Shown here in pieces: positions 1 to 5,118 of a stretch of 5,118 nucleotides of DNA. The stretch comes from Fimbriiglobus sp. Its GTDB lineage: Bacteria; Planctomycetota; Planctomycetia; Gemmatales; Gemmataceae. The stretch covers positions 1 through 5,118 of the forward strand of contig JANXTD010000790.1 in NCBI GenBank assembly GCA_025352585.1, written 5' to 3'. Under the pieces are notes generated by a model. That model made no database searches. It saw only the letters and a program-made list of their open reading frames with translations, and had not been told where the DNA came from. Numbering within the stretch: the first letter of the stretch is position 1; each line of letters starts with the position of its first letter. The translations under genes and the position numbers were made by a program.

Positions 1-1
1 G

Positions 2-235
2 GTCGGCGACCTCGAACCGCTGGTGACGGTCGGCGACCCGGGCCGCGACCCGCGCGGCTGGACGGTGAGCGTGGCGTACCTGGCCCGCGTGGCCCCCGGC
101 GAGGTGACCCCCGTCGCCGCCGACGACGCCCGCGCGGTGGCGTGGCACCCGCTCGACGCCCTGCCGCCGCTGGCGTTCGACCACGCGACGATCGTCGCCC
201 GCGCGGTCACCCGGCTGCGCGACCGGCAGGCGTAA
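2..235 (+). CDS. NUDIX hydrolase, C-terminal part (ADP-ribose pyrophosphatase-like), truncated by window edge
   Basis: The frame is open from the first base of the window and ends at TAA 233-235, so this is the last 77 codons of a gene that begins outside. The visible tail has the pattern of the C-terminal half of NUDIX enzymes related to ADP-ribose pyrophosphatases and the NrtR sensor domain: a 'VGDPGRDPRGWTVSVAYLA' strand, then an Asp-Asp-Ala turn, an Ala-Trp-His-Pro-Leu segment followed by a 'LPPLAFDHATIVARAV' helix. Family members hydrolyse nucleoside diphosphate-linked substrates such as ADP-ribose in the cytoplasm. The catalytic NUDIX box (GX5EX7REUXEEXGU) would lie upstream and cannot be checked, so activity and substrate are inferred. 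No DNA-binding domain follows, so this is not a full-length NrtR regulator. It ends 35 bp before the convergent minus-strand gene at 271. Confidence 0.85.
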   Translation, partial: VGDLEPLVTVGDPGRDPRGWTVSVAYLARVAPGEVTPVAADDARAVAWHPLDALPPLAFDHATIVARAVTRLRDRQA

Positions 236-270
236 GTGGCGTGGCTACGGCCGGAACCTCACCGAAGCCC
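236..270. other. Convergent intergenic spacer between NUDIX gene and 168-aa gene
   Basis: This 35-bp spacer separates two stop codons that face each other. A possible inverted repeat pairs ACGGCC (247-252) with GGCCGT (277-282), but its loop is 24 bases, one arm lies inside the opposing gene, and there is no clean T-tract. I do not call a terminator. A bidirectional terminator would be expected here, but the sequence does not show a convincing one. Confidence 0.35.
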
Positions 271-777
271 TCACGGGGCCGTCTTGAACCACCCGCCCTT
301 GCGGCCGCGCGGCGCGCCCGGCCTCGGGTCGGTCGCGCTCTTGATCAAGCCGGCGATGTCGCCCACGCGGGCGGCCCAATCCCTGAACGTCAGCCCCTCG
401 TTGAGCTCGGGCATCCCGATGTCGAGCAACTCCTCGACCGCCCACGCGGCCCGGCCCCCGACCGTGAAGAGGTCCTGGTTTACGAACCCGCCGTGCCCTT
501 TAAACTCGAGGTCGCCCGTACCCCACCGGTACATGATGATCAAGTCTTCGGGTGTCCGAAGCGGCACGCGCTTGCGGCTCTCAAGCGCGGGCGCGAGCAG
601 CCCGACGAGCCGGACGCGGTCGGCCCTCGGCAGGAGGCACCAGGCCTCGACGGTGCGAAACAGGTCGGGCCACTGCTCGGCCGCGAGGTAGCCGGCGACC
701 TGCTTCGCCTCAGCCCGGACCCCCAGGGGTACTGCGGCGGGGTGCGACAGCAGCGCGAAGAGGGCGGCCGTGAACAT
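271..777 (-). CDS. Hypothetical exported protein, 168 aa
   Basis: I do not recognise a named family. The ATG at 777 is preferred over a GTG at 801 because GGAG lies 7 nt upstream of it (778-788 region) and because the ATG-started protein opens with a short hydrophobic segment (MFTAALFALLSHPAAVPLG). This resembles an export signal, with a possible Val-Arg-Ala cleavage site near residue 22. The mature part is mixed alpha-helical and rich in Leu, Ala and Arg. It contains Trp residues, an acidic 'TPEDLIIMYRWGTGDLEF' stretch in the middle and a basic Pro/Gly/Arg-rich C-terminus ending GGWFKTAP. There are no Cys clusters, clear catalytic motifs or transmembrane helices after the signal. It is the last of four minus-strand genes and lies 100 bp beyond the HEAT-repeat gene, so it may have its own promoter. 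The reading frame is well supported; function is unknown. Confidence 0.75.
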   Translation of the reverse strand: MFTAALFALLSHPAAVPLGVRAEAKQVAGYLAAEQWPDLFRTVEAWCLLPRADRVRLVGLLAPALESRKRVPLRTPEDLIIMYRWGTGDLEFKGHGGFVNQDLFTVGGRAAWAVEELLDIGMPELNEGLTFRDWAARVGDIAGLIKSATDPRPGAPRGRKGGWFKTAP

Positions 778-877
778 CGTCGGACTCCGGACAGGGGGCA
801 CAGCGGACTACGGTCGGGTGAACAGGTTACCGGCCGGCACTCGGTCGAGGCCACGCGGTGGTGCGACGGCCGGGCGG
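778..877. other. Spacer between HEAT-repeat gene and 168-aa gene
   Basis: This 100-bp gap holds the ribosome-binding GGAG of the downstream gene (just above 777) and, at 808-849 on the minus strand, a relic resembling the end of a LolA-like gene (listed separately). I see no convincing -10/-35 pair or terminator hairpin with a T-tract in the rest. Confidence 0.5.
808..849 (-). pseudogene. C-terminal remnant of a LolA-like gene (paralogue of the gene at 2090-2830)
   Basis: Read on the minus strand up to TAG at 808-810, this stretch gives LDRVPAGNLFTRP-stop. The intact LolA-like gene ends VEFLPADQAGDLFTRP-stop at 2090. With a three-codon gap the last 33 bases align with 29 identities, and the final 27-base block (808-834 against 2090-2116) has 24 identities. 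Two of its three differences are synonymous. No start codon or upstream homology is visible: the frame is soon interrupted by the 3' end of the HEAT-repeat gene, whose stop lies at 878-880. The likely reading is the tail of a duplicated and mostly deleted gene. A short gene-conversion or repeat element, or chance, remain possible because the match is short. Confidence 0.45.
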
Positions 878-2006
878 TCACTCCTTCTCGATCGACTCCA
901 GGGCGCGTCGCGCCTCGTAGCGGACGGCGGAGTTAGGCCCGGTGGCCAGTTTCAGCAGGGCGGCGGCGGCGGGGCGACCGGCCTTGCCGAGGCGGCCGAG
1001 GGTTACCACTGCCGACATCTGCGACACGGGGTCGTCGAGCAGTTGCAAGAGCGGCCCGACCGCCGCGGGGCCGAGCGTCGAGAGCGCCGAGGCGGCCGGC
1101 GCACTGTCGGTCGGGATATGCCGGGCGTATGCGTACTCTTCAAGGGTCAGCTTGCCGTCGTCGAAACTCTGGTTGAGTGCGGCGGAGGCGGCGTCGCCGC
1201 GTCGGAGGGCGGGGATCAGCAGCTTCGCGGCGGCGTCCGGGTCGGCCGCAAAGACCGGAACGAGGGACAACGCCTGGTGCCGGACCCTGTCGTGACGCGA
1301 ACTCAGGAGACCGAGGACTTGCGGGCCGAGGTCGGCCTTGAGATCGACGCCGATGATCCAGATCGTGAACAGCGCCTGCGTCTGCTCTTCGGGCCAGCCG
1401 CCCGCGAGGGCCGCGCGGAGGACCGGCAGGATCGTGTCCGTCTTGCGCTCGATCCGCCAGAGCGCGAGGCACGCCGAGAAGCGGAGGCCGATGTCGCCGA
1501 CCGGCTCGGGGCCTGGCCCCATTTTGACGCGAACCACGTTTTCGGCGCGCAACCCGTCGAGTTCGGGGAAGGCCGGGTCGTTCACCCACACGAACGGCGG
1601 GGGGGGGCGGGGCGTTGTCGGGGCGCAGGCAGAGCTTGAGTGCGGGGACCGCCCCGACGGCAGCCGGCCCGAGCCAGCCGAGGGTGGTAGCCGTGGCACT
1701 CCGGTTGGGCGACTTCGGGTCGAGGAGAACCGCGACCAGCACCGGGACATAGGGGACGGCGTCGAGTCCGCGACTGGGGAGTTCGCCCATGAGCCGGGAC
1801 TGGACGCGGCCCTGCGCGGAGGGGATCGACGAAGCGATGAGCGGGTGGAGTTGGCCGGGACGCGCGAAGGCGGCCGCGAAGTTCAAGGCAGTGTCGAGTT
1901 CGAGCATGTCCTCGCCGCGGGCCGCCGCCCGCACAGCGTTCAGGGCGACCCCCTCCAGCGCGGGGGGGAGCGTCAAGAGCAGGAGGATCGCCGGCCAGGT
2001 GCCCAT
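878..2006 (-). pseudogene. Exported HEAT-repeat protein gene, split by a frameshift at a C9 run
   Basis: Two minus-strand frames make one protein. The first runs from ATG 2006 through residue ~133; the second runs from about 1606 to TGA 878-880. They meet at nine consecutive C (plus-strand G run 1599-1607). Removing one C gives a continuous 375-residue product reading ...DNAPPPPPFVWVND.... The protein starts with a signal-like segment (MGTWPAILLLLTLPPALEG). It then has alpha-helical repeats typical of HEAT/PBS-lyase-like scaffolds: 'YVPVLVAVLLDP' followed by 'TLGWLGPAAVGAVPAL' in the N-terminal part, and 'LGPAAVGPLLQLLDDP' followed by 'VVTLGRLGKAGRPAAAALL' near the C-terminus, ending RRALESIEKE. 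Such repeats form protein-binding solenoids; the partner is unknown. The start has only a weak GAG 8 nt upstream. Both halves look well conserved, so a sequencing error at the homopolymer, a recent mutation, or slippage on the C run are all possible. If the error reading is right, this is an intact CDS. Confidence 0.7.
1599..1607 (-). repeat. Homopolymer C9 tract (G9 on plus strand) at the HEAT-gene frame junction
   Basis: Nine identical bases lie exactly where the two open halves of the HEAT-repeat gene change frame. A further four-base run of the same base lies one position away (1609-1612). The upstream frame must skip one base here to enter the downstream frame, so the tract has one base too many (or two too few) for a continuous gene. 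It encodes a proline run that would tolerate length change by whole codons. Such tracts are prone to length errors in sequencing and to slippage in cells. Confidence 0.85.
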
Positions 2007-2089
2007 GACTTGCGCTCACGTTCGAGAAGGTGGCCGAAGTTCAGAGTCTCCGTCAGTGTATCAGCCGAGACGTGGGGCGGCCGGGCGGG
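2007..2089 (-). promoter_or_regulatory. Leader region of HEAT-repeat gene, weak promoter candidate
   Basis: This 83-bp spacer lies between the LolA-like stop and the HEAT-gene start. On the minus strand it holds TACACT (plus 2055-2060), which matches a bacterial -10 box at four of six positions. The box sits within a local AT-rich patch and between short inverted arms GTCTC/GAGAC (2046-2050 and 2067-2071). No good -35 hexamer is visible. A start about 40 nt before the ATG would be implied. This is a weak prediction; read-through from the upstream gene is equally possible. Confidence 0.25.
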
Positions 2090-2830
2090 CTACGGCCGGG
2101 TGAACAGGTCGCCGGCTTGGTCGGCCGGCAGGAACTCCACCGACTCAATGGTCTCGTCCCGAGACATGTCCTGGTGCAACCGCAGCTTGCGGACGGTCGC
2201 CATCGTGACGCCGGAGAAGACCTTGTGGGCCGAGAGGGTTTCCACCGCCACGCGCTTCACGCCGTCGCCACAGAGCTTGACCGTCGTCCACTGACGCAAC
2301 AGGTGCGTCTTGTCACTCAGCGACAGGTCGATGTCCTCGCGGCCGTCGGACTTGACGCGGACGCGGTCGCACGCCTCACCGTCCACGTCGGCCGGGGGGA
2401 GTACTTCGAGGCGGTAGAGCTTCCGGTCGGTCAAGTCGTCGAGGTAGATGACGCCGTAAAGGTACAGAGCGTCCTTCGAGGCAGCGCTTTGGGCCGGCGT
2501 GGCTGGCATGAACGGGCCGCCGTTCATGCTCGACTTGTACCGCGAGTCGGCGCTGACGATTACGAAGACGTGCTCGCGACCATCCTCGGTCCACCGCCTC
2601 TCGTTGCGGCCGAGGTCGAAGCCGATGTTGCAATCGATGAACCGGGAGACGGTAGGCGGTTTGCCGGGAAACTGGACCCGCTGGACCCCCGCGACCCGGT
2701 TGATTCGCTCGCCCTTCAGGTCCGGCTTGCCCGCGGCAAGGACGGCTTGGGCAATCAGCTTGTCGGCCGCGTCGGGCGGGGCGGGGGCCGCGAGGATCAG
2801 CAGCGTCAGCAGCGGCATCAGGCCGGACAT
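2090..2830 (-). CDS. LolA-like exported protein (outer-membrane lipoprotein-sorting-type fold), 246 aa
   Basis: The ATG at 2830 is chosen over a TTG at 2863 because AAGGAA lies 7 nt upstream and the protein then opens with a signal peptide, MSGLMPLLTLLILAAPA, probably cut near residue 17. The mature part begins with an 'ADKLIAQAVLAAGKPD' helix like those of planctomycete LolA/LolB-fold proteins. Alternating beta-strand segments follow: 'EHVFVIVSADSRY', 'ALYLYGVIYLDDL', 'KLYRLEVLPPADVDGEACD', 'VRVKSDGREDIDLSLSDKTH' and 'VAVETLSAHKVFSGVTMA'. The protein ends in a 'VEFLPAD...GDLFTRP' tail. The 'DIDLSLSDKTHLLRQ' and 'HKVFSGV' patterns match the half-barrel fold that binds lipid or lipoprotein chains. 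A role in the periplasm is likely, but the ligand is unknown, and in these bacteria the family is large and mostly uncharacterised. Two Cys (near residues 67 and 154) and a third near 187 are present. It lies 96 bp after the kinase gene. Confidence 0.8.
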   Translation of the reverse strand: MSGLMPLLTLLILAAPAPPDAADKLIAQAVLAAGKPDLKGERINRVAGVQRVQFPGKPPTVSRFIDCNIGFDLGRNERRWTEDGREHVFVIVSADSRYKSSMNGGPFMPATPAQSAASKDALYLYGVIYLDDLTDRKLYRLEVLPPADVDGEACDRVRVKSDGREDIDLSLSDKTHLLRQWTTVKLCGDGVKRVAVETLSAHKVFSGVTMATVRKLRLHQDMSRDETIESVEFLPADQAGDLFTRP

Positions 2831-2837
2831 GGGCGAA

Positions 2838-2843
2838 TTCCTT
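2838..2843 (-). promoter_or_regulatory. Ribosome-binding site of the LolA-like gene
   Basis: AAGGAA on the minus strand lies 7 nt before the ATG at 2830. It is the best Shine-Dalgarno match among the minus-strand genes here and settles the start in favour of 2830. It is only a few bases from the base of the hairpin at 2848-2876. Confidence 0.65.
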
Positions 2844-2847
2844 GCGG

Positions 2848-2876
2848 GGTACGGTGCTGCCAACGGCAGTCGTACC
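2848..2876 (-). promoter_or_regulatory. Hairpin/inverted repeat in the leader of the LolA-like gene
   Basis: Outer arms GGTACG (2848-2853) and CGTACC (2871-2876) pair perfectly. Inside them CTGCC (2857-2861) pairs with GGCAG (2865-2869) around a 3-base loop. The two stems are separated by a 3-base bulge on one side and one base on the other. The whole element is 29 bp and ends 4 bases before the ribosome-binding site. It has no T-tract in the direction of transcription, so a terminator for the kinase transcript is unlikely. A leader RNA structure that affects translation, or a DNA operator, are the plausible readings. Confidence 0.5.
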
Positions 2877-2926
2877 GCGAAGTGACCCGCGGCGATAGCC
2901 CAGCGTCCGTGCGGCCGTCCGCCTCG
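2877..2926. other. Spacer downstream of kinase gene
   Basis: This is the part of the 96-bp gap between kinase stop and LolA-like start that lies outside the hairpin. It contains a repeated CGTCCG word (2904-2909 and 2916-2921) but no convincing terminator or promoter. Confidence 0.3.
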
Positions 2927-4678
2927 TCACAGCCCCGCCAGTCGTTCGCCGCGCTTGCGCTGGCGGTAGTACTTCAAGCCCGGCACGAAGAAGGTCACCG
3001 CCGAGACGACGCCGAAGAGCAGGTGCGCGATGCCGGGGAACTGCGCCATCAACAACGCCGTCACGAAGTACGCCACCGCGGCGACGTAGAACTGGCCGGA
3101 GAGCGTGCCGGCCTTCACGAAGAACACCACGCCGGCGATCAGCGGCAACACCGGCGACAGGGTCAGCGAGTCCTGGCCCTTGACGACCTCGATCAGGAAC
3201 AGGCCGATGGTCGCGATGACCGAGCCGGCCCAGACGTGGGCGATCTGCCGCTCGACGAACATCACCGGGCCGCCGCGCCGCCGCAGCCGCCAGGTGATCG
3301 CGCCCCAGGTGACGACGCCGGTGCCCCACAGGGCGAGGTAGGTCAGGTGCGACTCGACGCGCTCCCAGGCGAGGATTTGGGTCGCCAGGCAGAGCAGGAA
3401 AATCATCAGGCTGTGCCACATCCACAGCAGGCCCCAGTTCTCCAGCACCGCGGCGTGGTGCGTCTCGCGCAGCAGCCGCGACACGAACGAGCCGAGGCTG
3501 CCGGCCTGCACGCTCATCGGCTCGCCGGCCGTAAACGCTTCGAGGTCCTGGGCCAGTTCGAGCGCCGTCGAGTAGCGCAAGTCCGACGGCTTTTGCAGAC
3601 ACTTCAGGCAGACGAGTTCGAGGTCGCGGTCGATGCTGGGTACGAGCCGGCGCGGCGGCACCGGCTCCTGCTCGAGCACCATCAAGAGCGTGTCGACGGG
3701 GTGCGCGGCGCGGAACGGCGGCCGGCCGGTCAGCACTTCGTAGAGGATCGCCCCGAGGGAGTAGACGTCGGTGGTGGCCTGCAAGTCCTTGCGGCCGGTC
3801 GCCTGCTCGGGGGACATGTAACTCGGCGTGCCGACGACCGCCCCGGACATCGTCAGCGACTCGGTGCGGTCGTAGACCTTGGCGAGGCCGAAGTCAGTGA
3901 TCTTCGGCTCCAGGGTGCCGCCGTCGGCGGGCGTGAGCAGGACGTTCGAGGGCTTCAAGTCGCGGTGCAGTATGCGGTTCTCGTGGGCGTGCTGGACGGC
4001 GCGGGCCACGACGGCGAGCAGCCGGGCCGCTTCGAGCGACGGCATCGGGCCGGCGCGGTAGAGGTGCTGGGCGAGGGTCTCGCCGGGGACGTACTCCATG
4101 CAGAGGTACGCTTGGCCGTCGGCCGCGCCGACCTCGTAGACGCTCACGATGTGAGGGTCGTGCAGGCGGGCGGCGGCTTCGGCCTCGGCGCGGAAGCGGG
4201 CGCGGTCGGCGGGCGTCGCCAGGTGCGCCTCGCGGACCAACTTGAGCGCCACGACGCGGTTGAGCGAGCGCTGCAACGCCTTGTAGACGACGCCCATGCC
4301 GCCGCGGCCGAGGCCAGTGAGCAGGCGGAAGTCGCCGAAGTCGCGCGGCAGTTCGCCGTAGCCTTCCGGGTCGTCGTCGCGGCCGTCCTCGCCGACGCCC
4401 CACGCCGACGACGGCGACGGGTGCAGGCCGTCGTGGTGTAGCGTCGAGGGCTGGGCCGGGGGCTTCGGCGGGGCCGGCGGCCGCGGGGCGGAGCGGGCCA
4501 GGTGCGCGAACTGCGCGACGGCCCACAGTTCGCGCAGCTCGCCGGCGAGGTCGGGGTTCGCGCGCGCCGCCGCCTCGACGGCGTTGGCGTCGCCGCGGCC
4601 GCCCCGGTGGCACTCGGAGAGGTCGGCGAGCAAGTTGGCGAGCCGCTCGTCGCGGGCCGTGTCGGCGGTCGTCGGCAT
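2927..4678 (-). CDS. Membrane-anchored Hanks-type serine/threonine protein kinase, 583 aa
   Basis: This protein phosphorylates Ser/Thr on unknown partners. The N-terminal leader (residues ~10-65) has the '[11 protein letters not shown]...[13 protein letters not shown]' pattern common in planctomycete kinases and is followed by a Pro-rich linker. The kinase domain covers about 114-385 and has every expected element. These are the Gly-rich loop [13 protein letters not shown] (122-134), the ATP-binding Lys146 in VALK and the probable helix-C Glu165. Also present are the catalytic loop HRDLKPSN with Asp240 (238-245), the DFG at 262-264, the [10 protein letters not shown] activation segment end (283-292) and DVYSLG (304-309). 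An active enzyme is therefore expected. The C-terminal part (about 412-567) has some six hydrophobic stretches long enough to span the membrane and ends in a basic RQRKRGERL tail. There is no PASTA or other extracellular domain. The ATG at 4678 is used; its ribosome-binding site is weak (GGA about 7 nt upstream). Confidence 0.95.
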   Translation of the reverse strand: MPTTADTARDERLANLLADLSECHRGGRGDANAVEAAARANPDLAGELRELWAVAQFAHLARSAPRPPAPPKPPAQPSTLHHDGLHPSPSSAWGVGEDGRDDDPEGYGELPRDFGDFRLLTGLGRGGMGVVYKALQRSLNRVVALKLVREAHLATPADRARFRAEAEAAARLHDPHIVSVYEVGAADGQAYLCMEYVPGETLAQHLYRAGPMPSLEAARLLAVVARAVQHAHENRILHRDLKPSNVLLTPADGGTLEPKITDFGLAKVYDRTESLTMSGAVVGTPSYMSPEQATGRKDLQATTDVYSLGAILYEVLTGRPPFRAAHPVDTLLMVLEQEPVPPRRLVPSIDRDLELVCLKCLQKPSDLRYSTALELAQDLEAFTAGEPMSVQAGSLGSFVSRLLRETHHAAVLENWGLLWMWHSLMIFLLCLATQILAWERVESHLTYLALWGTGVVTWGAITWRLRRRGGPVMFVERQIAHVWAGSVIATIGLFLIEVVKGQDSLTLSPVLPLIAGVVFFVKAGTLSGQFYVAAVAYFVTALLMAQFPGIAHLLFGVVSAVTFFVPGLKYYRQRKRGERLAGL

Positions 4679-4711
4679 GGGGCGTCCAAGGGGCCGGGGA
4701 GTGGTCGTGGT

Positions 4712-4717
4712 ATTTTA
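4712..4717 (-). promoter_or_regulatory. Candidate -10 box for the kinase gene
   Basis: TAAAAT on the minus strand matches the TATAAT consensus at five of six positions and is one of only two AT-rich patches in the divergent spacer. It would start transcription near 4705, about 26 nt before the kinase ATG. No matching -35 hexamer is seen, so confidence is limited. Confidence 0.35.
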
Positions 4718-4719
4718 GG

Positions 4720-4732
4720 CGCGGCAGCCGCG
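4720..4732. promoter_or_regulatory. 13-bp GC palindrome between the divergent promoters, possible operator
   Basis: CGCGGC-A-GCCGCG is a perfect 6-bp inverted repeat around a single central base. It lies just upstream of the minus-strand -10 candidate and about 42 nt before the first base of the plus-strand -10 box. A shared regulator site would fit this position, but GC palindromes arise often by chance at this base composition. Confidence 0.3.
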
Positions 4733-4758
4733 GGGGGCGATGCGGAATGCTCGGGGCC

Positions 4759-4767
4759 TGGTATACT
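4759..4767 (+). promoter_or_regulatory. Extended -10 promoter of the 89-aa gene, implying a leaderless mRNA
   Basis: TGGTATACT combines an extended -10 TG motif with a TATACT hexamer (five of six to consensus). No -35 match is needed for extended -10 promoters and none is seen. With the usual spacing the first transcribed base would be 4774, the A of the ATG. No Shine-Dalgarno-like purine run precedes that ATG, which agrees with leaderless translation. Confidence 0.55.
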
Positions 4768-4773
4768 TAACTC

Positions 4774-5043
4774 ATGGAAGTCACCACCGCGTTCTCGACT
4801 TTGAGCCGTCTGCTCGACCCCGTTCGCGACTGCCTCAACGCCGAGGCGGCCGGCCGCATCGCGGCGCTGCGGGCCGACGCTGAGGCGCAAGCCCGACTCG
4901 ACGAGTTGGCCGAGAGGAATTCCGAAGGGTCCATCACCCCGGACGAGCGGGCCGAGTACGAGTCGCTCGTGTCCGCCGCCAACCTGATCGCCGTCCTGCA
5001 AGCGAAGGCACGCTCGGCCCTCACCCAGCGTGCGGCCCGGTGA
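4774..5043 (+). CDS. Conserved small hypothetical protein, 89 aa
   Basis: The protein begins MEVTTAFSTLSRLLDPVRD, continues as an almost entirely helical, charged chain and ends QAKARSALTQRAAR. The core pattern 'DELAERNSEGSITPDERAEY' followed by 'ESLVSAANLIAVLQAKARSAL' is one I recognise from many small planctomycete (and some cyanobacterial) proteins of unknown function. From memory these are often followed by an HNH-type nuclease gene, which would suggest an antitoxin-like or accessory partner role. No such gene is visible in the 75 bases that follow, so that idea is unsupported here. There is no signal peptide, Cys or transmembrane segment, and a small cytoplasmic helical protein is expected. 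The gene is divergent from the kinase across a 95-bp spacer. The start at 4774 is fixed by the promoter position and by the conserved N-terminal region, not by a ribosome-binding site. Confidence 0.82.
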   Translation: MEVTTAFSTLSRLLDPVRDCLNAEAAGRIAALRADAEAQARLDELAERNSEGSITPDERAEYESLVSAANLIAVLQAKARSALTQRAAR

Positions 5044-5118
5044 ACGCGGCCATGACAAAGTGAGGCCGGTTGGCGCTTCCGTGGCTCCGCCGCAGGCGAC
5101 TCTTGTTAGCCCGACGCG
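5044..5118. other. Intergenic end of window, possible left half of a planctomycete intergenic repeat
   Basis: After the small gene there is no further substantial frame. A GTG overlapping its stop codon opens a frame of only seven codons (5040-5063). The last bases, GTTAGCCCGACGCG (5105-5118), resemble the arm of palindromic intergenic repeats I remember from planctomycete genomes, but the matching second arm would lie beyond the window. Confidence 0.3.

Noticed and set aside
244..254. Third copy of the CTACGGCCGG word seen at 808 and 2090
   Set aside because: Only about ten bases match before the sequences diverge and no LFTRP-like tail is encoded. Chance is sufficient in this GC-rich DNA.
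247..282. Inverted repeat as a bidirectional terminator
   Set aside because: It has a long loop, short arms and no T-tract on either side, and one arm lies inside the coding end of the minus-strand gene.
142..936. A 264-codon plus-strand open frame over the NUDIX tail and the 168-aa gene
   Set aside because: It is Arg/Pro/Gly-rich shadow coding, overlaps two better supported genes and has no domain signature or ribosome-binding site.
1140..1598. Continuation of the first HEAT frame beyond the C9 tract as an independent protein C-terminus
   Set aside because: After the tract the translation turns to Arg/Pro-rich shadow sequence, while the neighbouring frame continues with proper HEAT-type helices. 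The true continuation is in that other frame.
770..1639. A 289-codon plus-strand frame antisense to the HEAT-repeat gene
   Set aside because: The opposite strand encodes clear HEAT-type helices. This frame is Arg/Gly/Glu-rich with no motif.
2030..4441. An 803-codon open frame on the plus strand across the kinase and LolA-like genes
   Set aside because: It lies antisense to a kinase with complete catalytic motifs and to a LolA-like gene with a good start. Its translation is low-complexity and rich in Arg, Gln, His, Val and Gly with no recognisable domain. Long antisense frames are expected at this GC content.
4144..5058. A 304-codon minus-strand frame spanning the small gene and the kinase N-terminus
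   Set aside because: It crosses the divergent spacer, is out of frame with the kinase and gives Arg/Pro/Ser/Thr-rich low-complexity sequence.
1..5118. CRISPR array, tRNA or rRNA gene, transposase or phage gene
   Set aside because: I saw no regularly spaced repeats, no cloverleaf with conserved tRNA bases, no rRNA core sequence and no recombinase or structural phage motif in any frame.

Overview
The window is very GC-rich and has strong third-position G/C bias. It carries a Hanks-type Ser/Thr kinase with a planctomycete-style N-terminal leader, a secreted LolA-like protein, a secreted HEAT-repeat protein and a small 'ErAEYe...LQaKAR' protein. This combination suggests a planctomycete, most likely of the Gemmataceae type. 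That placement rests on recognising protein families, not on a marker gene.

Layout. Bases 2-235 (+) hold the C-terminal end of a NUDIX hydrolase that enters from the left edge. It converges on a run of minus-strand genes, which in transcription order are: a membrane-anchored Ser/Thr kinase (4678-2927), a LolA-like exported protein (2830-2090), an exported HEAT-repeat protein (2006-878) and an unrecognised small exported protein (777-271). The spacers are 96, 83 and 100 bp, so these genes could be one loose operon or several units. On the other side of the kinase, divergently transcribed, is an 89-residue conserved small protein (4774-5043, +). The 95-bp divergent spacer (4679-4773) has AT-rich -10-like boxes for both directions and a GC palindrome between them.

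The HEAT-repeat gene is not open as given. Its N-terminal third and C-terminal two thirds lie in different frames that meet at a run of nine C on the minus strand (1599-1607). One C fewer would give a continuous protein of 375 residues. Downstream of this gene, bases 808-849 hold what looks like the C-terminal tail of a second LolA-like gene, nearly identical to the tail of the intact copy at 2090-2131. A compact hairpin sits directly upstream of the ribosome-binding site of the LolA-like gene. The small plus-strand gene appears to have an extended -10 promoter placed so that its mRNA would start at the ATG itself.

How the genes fit together is inference. The kinase would act in the cytoplasm from a polytopic membrane anchor, and the next three products carry N-terminal export signals, so an envelope-related role is possible. 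I see no phage, CRISPR, transposase, rRNA or tRNA gene here, and no clear undescribed multi-gene system. The most interesting items are the homopolymer frameshift, the gene-tail remnant, the leader hairpin and the apparent leaderless promoter.
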